Shown: positions 37,287-46,834, numbered from the stretch's first letter. The stretch: DNA of 64,000 bases from Bacillus_CJ salitolerans (GCF_042680805.1 NZ_JBHUEM010000003.1:496001-560000); one strand, 5' to 3'. Numbers and translations: made by a program. The notes: a model not told the origin generated them from the sequence alone.

Positions 37287-37649
37287 ATGTCCATCGAAAT
37301 GAAAACACAGTATGGAAATATTGATATTTCAAATGATGTAATTGCGTGCATTGCTGGAGGCGCAGCTGTAGACTGTTATGGAATTGTAGGAATGGCATCA
37401 AAGAAACAACTAAAAGATGGGTTAACTGAGATTCTAAAAAAAGAAAACTTTACAAAAGGTGTAGTTGTTCGACAAGAAAATGATGAAATCTCAATCGATA
37501 TGTATATAATTGTGAGTTATGGTACAAAAATCTCAGAGATTGCTCATAACGTTCAAACTAAGGTGAAATACACGCTAGACCAAACGTTAGGACTAGCTGT
37601 GGAAGCCGTCAACATCTATGTGCAAGGAGTTCGTGTGACGAACGTATAG
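37287..37649 (+). CDS. yloU: Asp23/Gls24-family envelope stress protein YloU
   Basis: A 120-residue Asp23/Gls24-family protein. Visible are YGNIDISNDVIACIAGGAAVDCYGIVGM, an internal ISIDMYIIVSYG strand region, and a C-terminal VEAVNIYVQGV. Relatives are membrane-associated scaffold or envelope proteins; its exact job is not established. ATG 37287 follows AAAGGGGGAAAC; an earlier in-frame ATG at 37236 has no good site. It is consistently paired with fakA in Firmicutes. Confidence 0.92.
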   Translation: MSIEMKTQYGNIDISNDVIACIAGGAAVDCYGIVGMASKKQLKDGLTEILKKENFTKGVVVRQENDEISIDMYIIVSYGTKISEIAHNVQTKVKYTLDQTLGLAVEAVNIYVQGVRVTNV

Positions 37650-37665
37650 TGAGGAGGAAGTTTTA

Positions 37666-39360
37666 GTGACAATTACAAAGTTGGATGGGAAACGTTTTGC
37701 ACAAATGGTGATTCAAGGTGCTGAAAATTTAGCAAATAACGTTACCATGGTAGATGCTTTAAATGTTTTTCCAGTTCCTGATGGTGATACTGGGACCAAT
37801 ATGAACTTATCTATTAGTTCTGGTGCAAAAGAAGTAAGAAATAATGTAAGTCCGCATATAGGGAAAGTAGGAATAAGCTTATCGAAAGGTCTTCTGATGG
37901 GAGCGAGAGGCAATTCTGGAGTTATTTTATCTCAACTATTCAGAGGTTTTTCTAAGGCAATTGAGAATAAAGAGACAATCAACAGTGTAGAATTTGCGCA
38001 TGCTTTAGAAGCAGGAGTTGAAACAGCCTATAAAGCTGTTATGAAACCGGTTGAAGGAACTATTCTTACAGTTGCAAAGGACTCTGCTAGAAAAGCGGTA
38101 GCTGTTGCAAAGAAAGAAACTGACATCGTTGCCCTTATGGAAGAGGTACTTAAAGAGGCAAGAGCGTCATTAAAGCGTACTCCAGATCTTTTACCTGTTT
38201 TGAAAGAAGTAGGAGTAGTTGATAGTGGTGGACAAGGACTCGTTATTGTTTATGAGGGATTTGTAGCTGAATTAAAAGGTGAACGCCTTCCTACCTCATC
38301 TATTACCCAGCCTTCCATGAATGAGTTAGTAAATGCAGAACATCATAAGAGCGTTCAAAGCCATATGAATACAGAGGATATAGAATTTGGATACTGTACT
38401 GAATTTATGGTCAAATTTGAACAAGATAAGATAAAAAATAATCCTTTTTCTGAAGAATCTTTTAGAAACGATTTAAGTAAGCACGGTGACTCCTTGTTAG
38501 TTGTTGCTGATGATGAGCTCGTAAAAGTACATATACACGCTGAATACCCAGGTGAAGTTCTTACTTACGGTCAAAAATATGGAAGTCTAATTAATTTGAA
38601 AATTGAGAATATGAGACAGCAACATAGTAATTTGTTATATGAAGAAAATCACTATCAAGCTCCTGTTTCTACTACTGAACAACCTAGCGTAGTGAAAGCA
38701 AAATCACCATATGGTATTGTAACAGTTGCTATGGGGACTGGAATTGCAGATTTATTTAAGAGCTTAGGGGCTGGCACTGTTATTGAAGGGGGCCAGACTA
38801 TGAATCCAAGTACTGAAGATATTGTAAAAGCGATTGAAGAGGTTCATGCTGAACAAGTGTTCATTTTACCAAACAATGGAAACATTGTCATGGCTGCCGA
38901 GCAGGCTGCATCAGTTGTTGGAGAACATGTTGCAGTTATACCTTCAAAGACGGTTCCTCAAGGAATGTCTGCTTTACTAGCCTTCAATCCATCTCTTTCC
39001 ATGGAAGACAATATAGAAGCTATGAAGGAATCGTTAGGAAATGTAAAAACTGGTCAAATAACATTTGCGGTGCGAGACACGACTATTGATGGTGTTACAA
39101 TCGAAAAAGATGACTTCATGGGTATTGCAAATGGAAAAATTATTACAACATCAAAAAATCAACTTGATGTAGCAAAAAAGCTATTATCTGATATGATAAG
39201 TGAAGAGGATGAAATTATTACAATCCTCCAAGGGGAAGATGCAGCTGATGATGAAGTCGAACAACTAACCTCATTCCTTGAAGAAACATTTGAGGATATC
39301 GAAGTAGAAGTTCATAAAGGGCATCAGCCATTATATTCGTACATTTTTTCAATAGAATAG
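37666..39360 (+). CDS. fakA: Fatty acid kinase, ATP-binding subunit FakA (DAK domain protein YloV)
   Basis: A 564-residue protein. The N-terminal DhaL/DAK domain (residues 8-200) has NVFPVPDGDTGTNMNLS with nucleotide and metal ligands, and ARGNSGVILSQ. A middle and a C-terminal domain follow (FakA-like, with FILPNNGNIVMAAEQAA). FakA phosphorylates fatty acids bound to FakB proteins, and the acyl phosphate feeds PlsX/PlsY phospholipid synthesis. plsX lies 4 kb downstream. The start is GTG 37666 after GAGGAGG. Confidence 0.92.
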   Translation: MTITKLDGKRFAQMVIQGAENLANNVTMVDALNVFPVPDGDTGTNMNLSISSGAKEVRNNVSPHIGKVGISLSKGLLMGARGNSGVILSQLFRGFSKAIENKETINSVEFAHALEAGVETAYKAVMKPVEGTILTVAKDSARKAVAVAKKETDIVALMEEVLKEARASLKRTPDLLPVLKEVGVVDSGGQGLVIVYEGFVAELKGERLPTSSITQPSMNELVNAEHHKSVQSHMNTEDIEFGYCTEFMVKFEQDKIKNNPFSEESFRNDLSKHGDSLLVVADDELVKVHIHAEYPGEVLTYGQKYGSLINLKIENMRQQHSNLLYEENHYQAPVSTTEQPSVVKAKSPYGIVTVAMGTGIADLFKSLGAGTVIEGGQTMNPSTEDIVKAIEEVHAEQVFILPNNGNIVMAAEQAASVVGEHVAVIPSKTVPQGMSALLAFNPSLSMEDNIEAMKESLGNVKTGQITFAVRDTTIDGVTIEKDDFMGIANGKIITTSKNQLDVAKKLLSDMISEEDEIITILQGEDAADDEVEQLTSFLEETFEDIEVEVHKGHQPLYSYIFSIE

Positions 39361-39370
39361 AAATGACATA

Positions 39371-39402
39371 TAGAAGGGGTAATCCCTTCTATTCGTTTGT
39401 GT
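39371..39402 (+). terminator. Possible terminator between fakA and sdaAB
   Basis: TAGAAGGG and CCCTTCTA pair perfectly around GTAAT, followed by the T-rich TTCGTTTGTGTTTG. The tail is interrupted, so read-through is possible. Confidence 0.6.
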
Positions 39403-39434
39403 TTGTATGTAATCTGGAGGAGGGGAGATTCTAT

Positions 39435-40097
39435 ATGAAATATAGAAGTGTTTTTGATATTATTGGACCGATTATGATCGGACCTTCTAGTTCTCATACT
39501 GCAGGTGCTGCTAGAATTGGGAGAGTTGCTCGAAATTTATTTGGAAGAGAACCAAAGTGGATTAATGTATCATTTTACGGTTCCTTTGCCAAAACATATA
39601 AAGGTCACGGAACCGATGTGGCAATTATTGGTGGTGTTCTTGATTTTGACACGTTTGATGAACGAATTATTTCTGCAATTAAAATTGCAGAAGAAAAAGG
39701 GATCACAATCACATTTCAAGAAGAAGAAGCCATAACAGATCATCCCAATACAGCGAGAGTCAAAATTGGTGATGACCAAGGGGAGATTGAACTTGTCGGT
39801 ATCTCAATTGGCGGTGGAAAAATAGAAATTACAGAGTTAAATGGATTTGAATTAAAATTATCAGGTTCAAACCCGGCTATCCTAGTGATCCATAATGATA
39901 GGTATGGAGCAATAGCATCGGTTTCTAATGTGCTTGCAAAACACGAAATCAATATTGGACATATGGAAGTCTCGAGAAAAGAAAAGGGACAACTTGCCCT
40001 TATGACGATTGAAGTGGATCAGCCAATTGATCAAAAGGTAATTGAAGAGCTAATGACTCTTCCAAATATATTACAAGTTACAAAGATTGTGGATTAA
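39435..40097 (+). CDS. sdaAB: L-serine ammonia-lyase, iron-sulfur-dependent, beta subunit
   Basis: A 220-residue beta subunit of the [4Fe-4S] serine dehydratase, which converts serine to pyruvate and ammonia. The N terminus has SVFDIIGPIMIGPSSSHTAGAARIG. A C-terminal ACT domain begins around NDRYGAIASVSNVLA. ATG 39435 is preceded by GGAGGAGGGGAG; an upstream in-frame ATG at 39363 lies in the terminator region. A perfect CcpA-box-like sequence separates it from sdaAA. Confidence 0.94.
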   Translation: MKYRSVFDIIGPIMIGPSSSHTAGAARIGRVARNLFGREPKWINVSFYGSFAKTYKGHGTDVAIIGGVLDFDTFDERIISAIKIAEEKGITITFQEEEAITDHPNTARVKIGDDQGEIELVGISIGGGKIEITELNGFELKLSGSNPAILVIHNDRYGAIASVSNVLAKHEINIGHMEVSRKEKGQLALMTIEVDQPIDQKVIEELMTLPNILQVTKIVD

Positions 40098-40110
40098 ATG
40101 TAGATGATGT

Positions 40111-40125
40111 TTGTTAACGCTTACA
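40111..40125 (-). promoter_or_regulatory. Candidate CcpA binding site (cre) before sdaAA
   Basis: Read on the minus strand, TGTAAGCGTTAACA matches the cre consensus TGWAARCGYTWNCW at all 14 positions. It starts 14 bases after the sdaAB stop and 37 bases ahead of sdaAA. It could act as a roadblock inside the operon or control an internal promoter. Confidence 0.6.
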
Positions 40126-40161
40126 AAATATCCCTAAAATAATGAAACAGGGGGGACGGAT

Positions 40162-41049
40162 ATGTTTAGAAATGTAGCAGAATTGGTAGAACTAGCTGAA
40201 ACAAAAAATAAGAAGATATCAGATATTATGATAGAACAAGAAATGAGAGTTACAGGAAGAACCCGTGAAGAAGTAATCTCATTGATGGAAGCTAATTTAA
40301 CTGTCATGGAACAGGCTGTTGAAAAAGGTATCGCCGGGGTTAAATCTCACTCAGGTTTAACCGGGGGAGATGCTGTCCTTCTTCAAAAATATATTGAAAA
40401 AGGTAATTTTCTAACTGGAAAAACAATACTTGACGCAGTAAGTAAAGCAGTTGCTACAAATGAAGTGAATGCGGCAATGGGAACGATTTGTGCAACACCT
40501 ACTGCTGGTTCTGCAGGTGTAGTACCAGGAACTTTATTTGCAGTTCGAGATAAACTGAATCCTACTCGAGAACAAATGGTGGAATTTCTCTTTACAGCCG
40601 GCGCTTTTGGATTTGTGGTTGCAAATAATGCTTCTATTTCAGGGGCTGCTGGGGGCTGTCAAGCGGAAGTGGGATCTGCATCAGGAATGGCGGCTGCAGC
40701 CATTGTAGAGTTAGCTGGTGGGACCCCAAGCCAATCAGCAGAAGCGATGGCTATTACACTCAAAAACATGCTTGGTTTAGTGTGTGATCCAGTAGCAGGA
40801 CTTGTTGAAGTTCCTTGTGTAAAGAGAAATGCAATGGGAGCTGCGAATGCAATGGTGGCTGCTGATATGGCACTTGCAGGAATTACAAGCAGAATTCCTT
40901 GTGATGAAGTTATTGATGCGATGTTTAAAATAGGACAATCAATGCCTACGGCTCTAAAAGAAACAGCTCAAGGTGGGTTGGCGGCTACACCAACAGGTCG
41001 AGAATTAGAGGCTAAGATTTTCGGTATTCCGCTTAATAAAAATGAATAG
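40162..41049 (+). CDS. sdaAA: L-serine ammonia-lyase, iron-sulfur-dependent, alpha subunit
   Basis: A 295-residue alpha subunit. GTICATPTAGSAGVVPG and GLVCDPVAGLVEVPCVKRNAMGAANA carry the cluster-binding cysteines. The HSGLTGGDA motif is near residue 55. CAGGGGGGAC precedes the ATG. The last eight bases overlap recG. Confidence 0.95.
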   Translation: MFRNVAELVELAETKNKKISDIMIEQEMRVTGRTREEVISLMEANLTVMEQAVEKGIAGVKSHSGLTGGDAVLLQKYIEKGNFLTGKTILDAVSKAVATNEVNAAMGTICATPTAGSAGVVPGTLFAVRDKLNPTREQMVEFLFTAGAFGFVVANNASISGAAGGCQAEVGSASGMAAAAIVELAGGTPSQSAEAMAITLKNMLGLVCDPVAGLVEVPCVKRNAMGAANAMVAADMALAGITSRIPCDEVIDAMFKIGQSMPTALKETAQGGLAATPTGRELEAKIFGIPLNKNE

Positions 41050-43090
41050 TGAGCTACATCAACCAGTAACTGTCGTAAAGGGTATTGGGGATGAAGGAGA
41101 AAAAGCTCTTAATGATATGGGAATATACACAGTATTAGACCTATTGGAGCATATTCCTTATAGATATGAGGATTACCGATTGAAACAACTAGAAGATGTG
41201 AAACATGATGAGCGTGTTACTGTACAGGGGAAGGTTCATAGCGAACCTTCTCTCACTTTCTATGGTCGAAAGCGTTCGCGCCTAACGGTTAGAGTTTTAG
41301 TTGAAAGGATATTAGTTACCGCGGTTTTCTTTAATCAAGCGTACTTAAAGAATAAAATTGAACTTGGTGGAAGTATCACATTAACCGGAAAGTGGGATCA
41401 ACATCGGCAAACCATTAATGTAAGTGAAATGAAAATGGGAGATGTAACGAGGACTTCGGAATTAAAACCGCTATATCATACAAAAGGTGATTTAACAACG
41501 AAATCACTTCAAAGGCTTATTACAAATGCATTTCAGCAATATGAACATCATATAGCTGAAATAATACCTACAAGTCTTCTAAAACAGTATAAACTCCCCT
41601 CAAGAAGTCAAACCCTTCGACTATTGCATTTTCCAAACAGCTTCGAGCAAATTAAACATGCAAGACGTAGAATGGTTTACGAAGAATTTTTATTATTCCA
41701 GCTCAAGATGCAAGCGTTACGAAAATTTGAAAGAGAGAATTCTAGTGGGATCTGTCATGAATTTAAGCCTGAAGCATTATCAATGTTTATTCAGTCTTTA
41801 CCTTTCCCATTAACAAAAGCCCAAGAACGTGTAGTTGAAGAGGTTATTGCTGATATGAAATCTCCATATCGAATGAACCGGTTATTACAAGGAGATGTTG
41901 GCTCAGGGAAAACGGTTGTCGCGGCTATTGCATTATATGTCTCCTGTTTAGCTGGCTACCAAGGAGCACTAATGGTACCGACTGAGATATTAGCAGAGCA
42001 ACATGCTCACAGTTTAACGATTTTACTTTCTCCTTTGAATATAAGGGTTGAAATCTTAACATCCTCTATTAAAGGAAAACAACGAAAAGCAATCTTAGAA
42101 GACTTAAAGCAAGGAAACATTAACATTTTGGTTGGCACACATGCGCTTATTCAAGAAGAAGTTGATTTTCTTTCACTAGGACTCGTTATTACCGACGAAC
42201 AACATCGTTTCGGTGTTGAACAGAGAAGAGTACTTAGAGAAAAAGGTGAATCTCCGGATGTGTTATTTATGACAGCTACACCGATTCCTCGGACATTAGC
42301 CATTACAGCATTTGGAGAAATGGATGTATCGGTTATAGATGAGCTCCCAGCAGGTAGAAAGCAAATTGAGACTTATTGGGTAAAACATAATATGCTAGAT
42401 AGAATTCTTAGTTTCGTAGAGAAGGAATTACAAAAAGGTAGACAGGCTTATGTCATATGCCCTTTGATTGAAGAATCTGAAAAACTAGATGTACAAAATG
42501 CATTAGATGTTCATAGTATCCTTACTCATTATTTTGCTTCGAAGTACTCAGTTGGTTTAATGCATGGTAGGCTTACATCAGACGAGAAAGAAGAAGTAAT
42601 GAGAGCATTTAGTACAAACGAGGTGAACGTCCTCGTTTCTACAACAGTTGTTGAAGTGGGCGTGAATGTACCAAATGCAACAATCATGGTTATTTATGAC
42701 GCTGAAAGGTTTGGGCTATCACAGCTACATCAGCTTAGAGGGAGAGTTGGACGTGGTGAGAATCAGTCCTACTGTATTTTGCTTGCTGATCCAAAGTCGG
42801 AGACTGGAAAAGAACGAATGCGGATTATGACCGAAACGAACGATGGTTTTGTTTTATCTGAAAAAGATTTAGAATTAAGAGGACCGGGTGATTTTTTTGG
42901 AAAAAAACAAAGCGGTATGCCTGAATTCAAGATTGCTGATATGATTCATGATTATCGAGCGTTAGAGGTAGCAAGACAAGATGCCGTAAACCTAATACAG
43001 TCGAGGGAATTTTGGGATCAAGAGGAATACAAGCTTTTAAGGGAAAGAATAGAGAAATCAGGAGTATTAGCGGGAGAAAAGCTAGATTAA
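41042..43090 (+). CDS. recG: ATP-dependent DNA helicase RecG
   Basis: A 682-residue superfamily 2 helicase that remodels stalled forks and branched recombination intermediates. The N-terminal wedge (OB-fold) domain lies at about residues 50-160. Walker A is LLQGDVGSGKTVVAAIA and the DExH box is ITDEQHRFG. Motif VI is QLRGRVGRGENQSYC, and the TRG-like region near the C terminus has LRGPGDFFGKKQSG. It overlaps sdaAA and ends in a terminator that also carries the fapR -35 box. Confidence 0.96.
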   Translation: MNSELHQPVTVVKGIGDEGEKALNDMGIYTVLDLLEHIPYRYEDYRLKQLEDVKHDERVTVQGKVHSEPSLTFYGRKRSRLTVRVLVERILVTAVFFNQAYLKNKIELGGSITLTGKWDQHRQTINVSEMKMGDVTRTSELKPLYHTKGDLTTKSLQRLITNAFQQYEHHIAEIIPTSLLKQYKLPSRSQTLRLLHFPNSFEQIKHARRRMVYEEFLLFQLKMQALRKFERENSSGICHEFKPEALSMFIQSLPFPLTKAQERVVEEVIADMKSPYRMNRLLQGDVGSGKTVVAAIALYVSCLAGYQGALMVPTEILAEQHAHSLTILLSPLNIRVEILTSSIKGKQRKAILEDLKQGNINILVGTHALIQEEVDFLSLGLVITDEQHRFGVEQRRVLREKGESPDVLFMTATPIPRTLAITAFGEMDVSVIDELPAGRKQIETYWVKHNMLDRILSFVEKELQKGRQAYVICPLIEESEKLDVQNALDVHSILTHYFASKYSVGLMHGRLTSDEKEEVMRAFSTNEVNVLVSTTVVEVGVNVPNATIMVIYDAERFGLSQLHQLRGRVGRGENQSYCILLADPKSETGKERMRIMTETNDGFVLSEKDLELRGPGDFFGKKQSGMPEFKIADMIHDYRALEVARQDAVNLIQSREFWDQEEYKLLRERIEKSGVLAGEKLD

Positions 43091-43101
43091 TAATGTTGAC
43101 T

Positions 43102-43140
43102 AAAGGCAGATTGTAACTAATGGTTGCATTCTGCCTTTTT
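43102..43140 (+). terminator. Terminator after recG
   Basis: AAAGGCAGA and TCTGCCTTT pair, with an inner TGTAAC/GGTTGCA helix, followed by a T run. The right part of the inner helix supplies the TTGCAT used as the fapR -35. Confidence 0.85.
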
Positions 43141-43173
43141 AAATTATATACTACTTTTAGTACCTAGTCTTAA
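43124..43173 (+). promoter_or_regulatory. fapR operon promoter with FapR operator
   Basis: TTGCAT at 43124-43129, a 17-base spacer, then TATACT at 43147-43152. Directly downstream, 43157-43173 reads TTAGTACCTAGTCTTAA, the known FapR box. In Bacillus, FapR bound here represses until malonyl-CoA releases it, so fatty acid and phospholipid genes respond to precursor supply. Confidence 0.88.
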
Positions 43174-43193
43174 TAGCGCGAAAGGTGTTTACG

Positions 43194-43772
43194 ATGCGAA
43201 AAAACAAAAAGGAGAGGCAGCTTCTTCTTCAAGAGACTATAATAGAGAATCCATTTATTACGGATGAGGAGCTAGCTGAAAAGTTTACTGTAAGTATACA
43301 AACAATTCGGTTAGACAGGTTAGAACTATCGATCCCAGAATTGCGTGAGAGGATTAAACATGTAGCAGAAAAGCAACTAGATCAAGAAGTTAAGTCCTTA
43401 CCAATTGAAGAAGTGATCGGTGAGATTGTCGATATTGAATTAGACCATTCTGCCATATCAATCTTTGATGTAAAAGAAGAGCATGTGTTTAAACGGAATC
43501 TTATTGCACGCGGACATCATTTGTTTGCACAAGCTAATTCGCTTGCTGTTGCTGTAATAGATGATGAACTTGCACTTACAGCAAAGGCGAATATTCATTT
43601 TACAAGGCAAGTGAAGGTGCATGAACGAGTAATTGCAAAAGCAAAAGTAGCAACAGGTGACAACAAAAAGGGAAGAACCATTGTTCAAGTAAATAGTTAT
43701 GTAGGAAATGAGCCGGTTTTTTCAGGAGAATTCCATATGTTTCGTTCGAGTAATGTAGAAAATAAAAATTGA
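43194..43772 (+). CDS. fapR: Transcriptional regulator of fatty acid and phospholipid synthesis FapR
   Basis: A 192-residue repressor. The N-terminal DeoR-like helix-turn-helix is FITDEELAEKFTVSIQTIRLDRLEL. A linker helix follows, then a hot-dog domain that binds malonyl-CoA (RGHHLFAQANSLAVAVIDDELALT). ATG 43194 follows AAAGGTG with correct spacing; an in-frame GTG at 43185 overlaps that site. It controls its own operon through the box at 43157. Confidence 0.96.
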   Translation: MRKNKKERQLLLQETIIENPFITDEELAEKFTVSIQTIRLDRLELSIPELRERIKHVAEKQLDQEVKSLPIEEVIGEIVDIELDHSAISIFDVKEEHVFKRNLIARGHHLFAQANSLAVAVIDDELALTAKANIHFTRQVKVHERVIAKAKVATGDNKKGRTIVQVNSYVGNEPVFSGEFHMFRSSNVENKN

Positions 43773-43801
43773 AATAGAATCCCCTAATAAGGATGATGAT
43801 A

Positions 43802-44815
43802 ATGAAAATAGCAATTGACGCAATGGGCGGTGATCATGCACCAAAAGAAGTTGTCTTAGGTGTAATGAAAGCCATTGAAACTTTCACAGATTTATCTGTA
43901 ACATTAGTTGGAGATGAAAAGCAAATTCAGCCCTTACTTCGATCTTCCGATAGAATTCAAATAATACATACTGATGAAGTAATTGAGGCAACTGATGAGC
44001 CTGTTAAAGCCGTTAGGAGAAAAAAGAACTCGTCAATGGTGCTAATGGCAAAAGAAGTTAGTGAAAAAAGAGCAGATGCATGTATTTCAGCTGGAAATAC
44101 TGGGGCACTTATGACGGCTGGACTTTTCGTCGTTGGTAGAATTGAAGGCATTGATAGACCAGCTCTTGCTCCAACTCTACCAACTATTAGTGGAGATGGC
44201 TTTTTATTTCTAGATGTCGGTGCAAATGCCGATGCAAAGCCAGAACATTTATTACAATATGCAATTATGGGTTCTATTTATGCTGAGAAGGTACGTGGCA
44301 TTAAGAAGCCGAGGGTTGGACTACTAAATGTGGGAACAGAAGAAAAAAAGGGAAATGAACTAGCACGAGAAGCCTTTCGATTAATCTCAAATGAGGATTT
44401 GCATTTTGTTGGAAATGTAGAGGCACGCGATTTGTTAAACGGAGTAGCAGATGTAGTCGTTACAGATGGGTTTACAGGGAATGTTACATTAAAAACAATT
44501 GAGGGTACTGCTTTATCAGTATTTTCTATGTTGAAAACAGCTTTACATAGCAGTGTAACTAGTAAGTTAGCTGCAGCTGTGTTAAAGCCAAAATTAGTTG
44601 GTATTAAAAACACGATGGATTATTCTGAATATGGTGGAGCAAGCTTGTTTGGATTAAAGGCACCAGTGATAAAAGCGCATGGATCATCCAATGCTAATGC
44701 TGTTTTTCATGCGATTAGACAAACGAGAGAAATGCTTCAAAAACAAGTAACAGAAACCATAACATCTGCTGTCCAGACAAAGACAGAGGAGAGCAATGAA
44801 GAAAGGGGAGAATAA
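43802..44815 (+). CDS. plsX: Phosphate acyltransferase PlsX
   Basis: A 337-residue enzyme that converts acyl-ACP to acyl phosphate, the first step of phosphatidic acid synthesis in Firmicutes. It begins MKIAIDAMGGDHAPKEVVLG, and other family segments are ISAGNTGALMTAG and VVTDGFTGNVTLKT. Two in-frame ATGs just upstream fall in or beside the AAGGATG site, so 43802 is preferred. It is the second gene of the FapR-controlled operon. Confidence 0.95.
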   Translation: MKIAIDAMGGDHAPKEVVLGVMKAIETFTDLSVTLVGDEKQIQPLLRSSDRIQIIHTDEVIEATDEPVKAVRRKKNSSMVLMAKEVSEKRADACISAGNTGALMTAGLFVVGRIEGIDRPALAPTLPTISGDGFLFLDVGANADAKPEHLLQYAIMGSIYAEKVRGIKKPRVGLLNVGTEEKKGNELAREAFRLISNEDLHFVGNVEARDLLNGVADVVVTDGFTGNVTLKTIEGTALSVFSMLKTALHSSVTSKLAAAVLKPKLVGIKNTMDYSEYGGASLFGLKAPVIKAHGSSNANAVFHAIRQTREMLQKQVTETITSAVQTKTEESNEERGE

Positions 44816-44817
44816 TC

Positions 44818-45765
44818 ATGAGTAAGATCGCTTTTATTTTTCCGGGGCAGGGTTCTCAAAGTGTAGGTATGGGGAAGCAATTAGCGGATTTGTATCCAGA
44901 GGTCGCAGATTATTTCAAGCGTGCAGACGTTAAACTTGGTACCTCATTATCATCTCTTATTTTTGAAGGTCCACAAGAGCAATTGACGCTAACGGCCAAT
45001 ACACAGCCTGCTCTTTTAACAACAAGTGTGGCAATCTATGAAAAGTTTAAGCAATCTGGGATTGTCCCTGATTACGTAGCTGGACATAGCCTTGGTGAGT
45101 ATACCGCTCTTGTTGCTTCTGAAGCGATATCCTTTGAGGATGGGGTTTATGCAGTTAGAAAGCGCGGAGAATTTATGGAGGAAGCCGTACCTGCAGGTCA
45201 AGGTGCTATGGCGGCAGTACTTGGAATGGAAGCCGAATTACTAGATAAGGTATGTTCAAGTGTGAGCCAAGAAGGCTACCCTGTTCAACTCGCTAATTTA
45301 AACTGTCCCGGACAAATTGTCATATCTGGTTCTGCAAAGGGTGTAGAGATAGCTTCGATACGTGCAAAGGAGAATGGCGCAAAGCGTGTTATACCTTTAG
45401 AAGTCAGTGGTCCTTTTCACTCAAGCCTGATGAAGCCTGCAGCTGAAAAACTAAGACAAACATTGGAAAGTATTGAAATTAAGGAAGCTAAAGTTCCACT
45501 TATTGCAAATGTAAACGCTTCTCCTGTTACCAATTCAATGGAGATTAAGGATTTACTCATAGAGCAATTGTATTCACCTGTTCGTTGGCAGCAATCAGTC
45601 GAAAAGATGGTAGAGTATGGCGTGGATACATTTGTTGAGATCGGACCAGGTAAAGTATTATCAGGTTTAGTAAAAAAAGTAGATCGGTCATTAAAGGCAT
45701 TTGCTGTGTATGATGAAGAATCTCTTCAACTCGCAATTCAGTCTTTAAAAGGGGGTAGTGAATAA
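44818..45765 (+). CDS. fabD: Malonyl-CoA:ACP transacylase
   Basis: A 315-residue acyltransferase that loads malonate onto acyl carrier protein. The N-terminal IFPGQGSQSVGMGKQ and the nucleophile motif AGHSLGEYTALVAS are visible, as is the later PLEVSGPFHSSLM with the catalytic histidine. It shares one base with fabG, a sign of coupled translation. Confidence 0.96.
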   Translation: MSKIAFIFPGQGSQSVGMGKQLADLYPEVADYFKRADVKLGTSLSSLIFEGPQEQLTLTANTQPALLTTSVAIYEKFKQSGIVPDYVAGHSLGEYTALVASEAISFEDGVYAVRKRGEFMEEAVPAGQGAMAAVLGMEAELLDKVCSSVSQEGYPVQLANLNCPGQIVISGSAKGVEIASIRAKENGAKRVIPLEVSGPFHSSLMKPAAEKLRQTLESIEIKEAKVPLIANVNASPVTNSMEIKDLLIEQLYSPVRWQQSVEKMVEYGVDTFVEIGPGKVLSGLVKKVDRSLKAFAVYDEESLQLAIQSLKGGSE

Positions 45766-46505
45766 TGATTGAGGGTAAAGTGGCTTTAGTTACAGGTGCT
45801 TCAAGAGGAATCGGAAAAGCTATAGCTTTAGAGCTTGCAAGTAAAGGTGCAACAGTTGCTATTAATTATGCAGGTAGTGAAGCAAAAGCTAATGAGGTTG
45901 TAGATGAAATTAAATCGATGGGCCAAGAGGCAATAGCTATTCAGGCAGACGTATCAAGTAGTGAAGATGTTACAAATATGATTAAAACAGTAGTAGACAC
46001 ATATGGTCGTCTAGACATTCTCGTAAATAACGCAGGGATTACGCGGGATAACCTATTAATGAGAATGAAAGAAGAAGAGTGGGATGCTGTAATCAATACA
46101 AATCTTAAAGGCGTCTTTCATTGTACAAAAGGGGTTACTCGCCAAATGATGAAGCAAAGAAGTGGAAAAATCATTAACATTGCTTCAATTGTAGGGGTAA
46201 GTGGTAATCCTGGACAAGCTAATTATGTAGCAGCAAAAGCTGGTGTTATAGGTTTAACAAAAACAACTGCAAAGGAGCTAGCATCTAGAAATATAAATGT
46301 AAATGTCGTCGCACCAGGGTTTATTACAACAGATATGACTGACGAACTTCCAGAGGATGTAAAGAATGAAATGCTTAAGCAAATTCCATTGGCTCGGTTT
46401 GGTGAGCCTACTGACATTGCAAAAGTAGTATCATTTCTAGCTTCGGACGATAGTAAATACATGACAGGTCAAACTCTGCATGTAGATGGTGGCATGGTTA
46501 TGTAA
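45765..46505 (+). CDS. fabG: 3-oxoacyl-[ACP] reductase
   Basis: A 246-residue short-chain dehydrogenase using NADPH in fatty acid elongation. The cofactor loop is TGASRGIGKAIAL. NNAGITRDN, a catalytic serine in NIASIVG, and YVAAKAG (Tyr/Lys pair) complete the active site. It ends with the typical LHVDGGMVM tail. Confidence 0.96.
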   Translation: MIEGKVALVTGASRGIGKAIALELASKGATVAINYAGSEAKANEVVDEIKSMGQEAIAIQADVSSSEDVTNMIKTVVDTYGRLDILVNNAGITRDNLLMRMKEEEWDAVINTNLKGVFHCTKGVTRQMMKQRSGKIINIASIVGVSGNPGQANYVAAKAGVIGLTKTTAKELASRNINVNVVAPGFITTDMTDELPEDVKNEMLKQIPLARFGEPTDIAKVVSFLASDDSKYMTGQTLHVDGGMVM

Positions 46506-46576
46506 CATAGGTATGTCCCAAAACTAGTATTTCTTGCAATAATTTACTATAATAACTTGAGGGGAGGTGATTTAAA

Positions 46577-46810
46577 GTGGCAGAAGTATTAGAGCGCGTA
46601 ACAAAAATCATCGTAGATCGTCTTGGAGTAGATGAAGCGGAGATCAAGCTAGAATCGAAATTCAAAGATGATTTAGGTGCTGATTCCCTAGACGTAGTAG
46701 AACTAGTAATGGAATTAGAAGACGAGTTTGACATGGAAATCTCAGATGAGGATGCTGAAAAGATTGTAACAGTTGGAGATGCTGTTAATTACATACAAAG
46801 CAATGTATAA
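46577..46810 (+). CDS. acpP: Acyl carrier protein
   Basis: A 77-residue acidic carrier. The phosphopantetheine attachment serine is S37 in LGADSLDVVELVMELED. The start is GTG at 46577 with GGGGAGGTGA upstream. A hairpin follows the gene before rnc. Confidence 0.97.
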   Translation: MAEVLERVTKIIVDRLGVDEAEIKLESKFKDDLGADSLDVVELVMELEDEFDMEISDEDAEKIVTVGDAVNYIQSNV

Positions 46811-46834
46811 TTTTTTCTCATCAAAGATTTGAAT

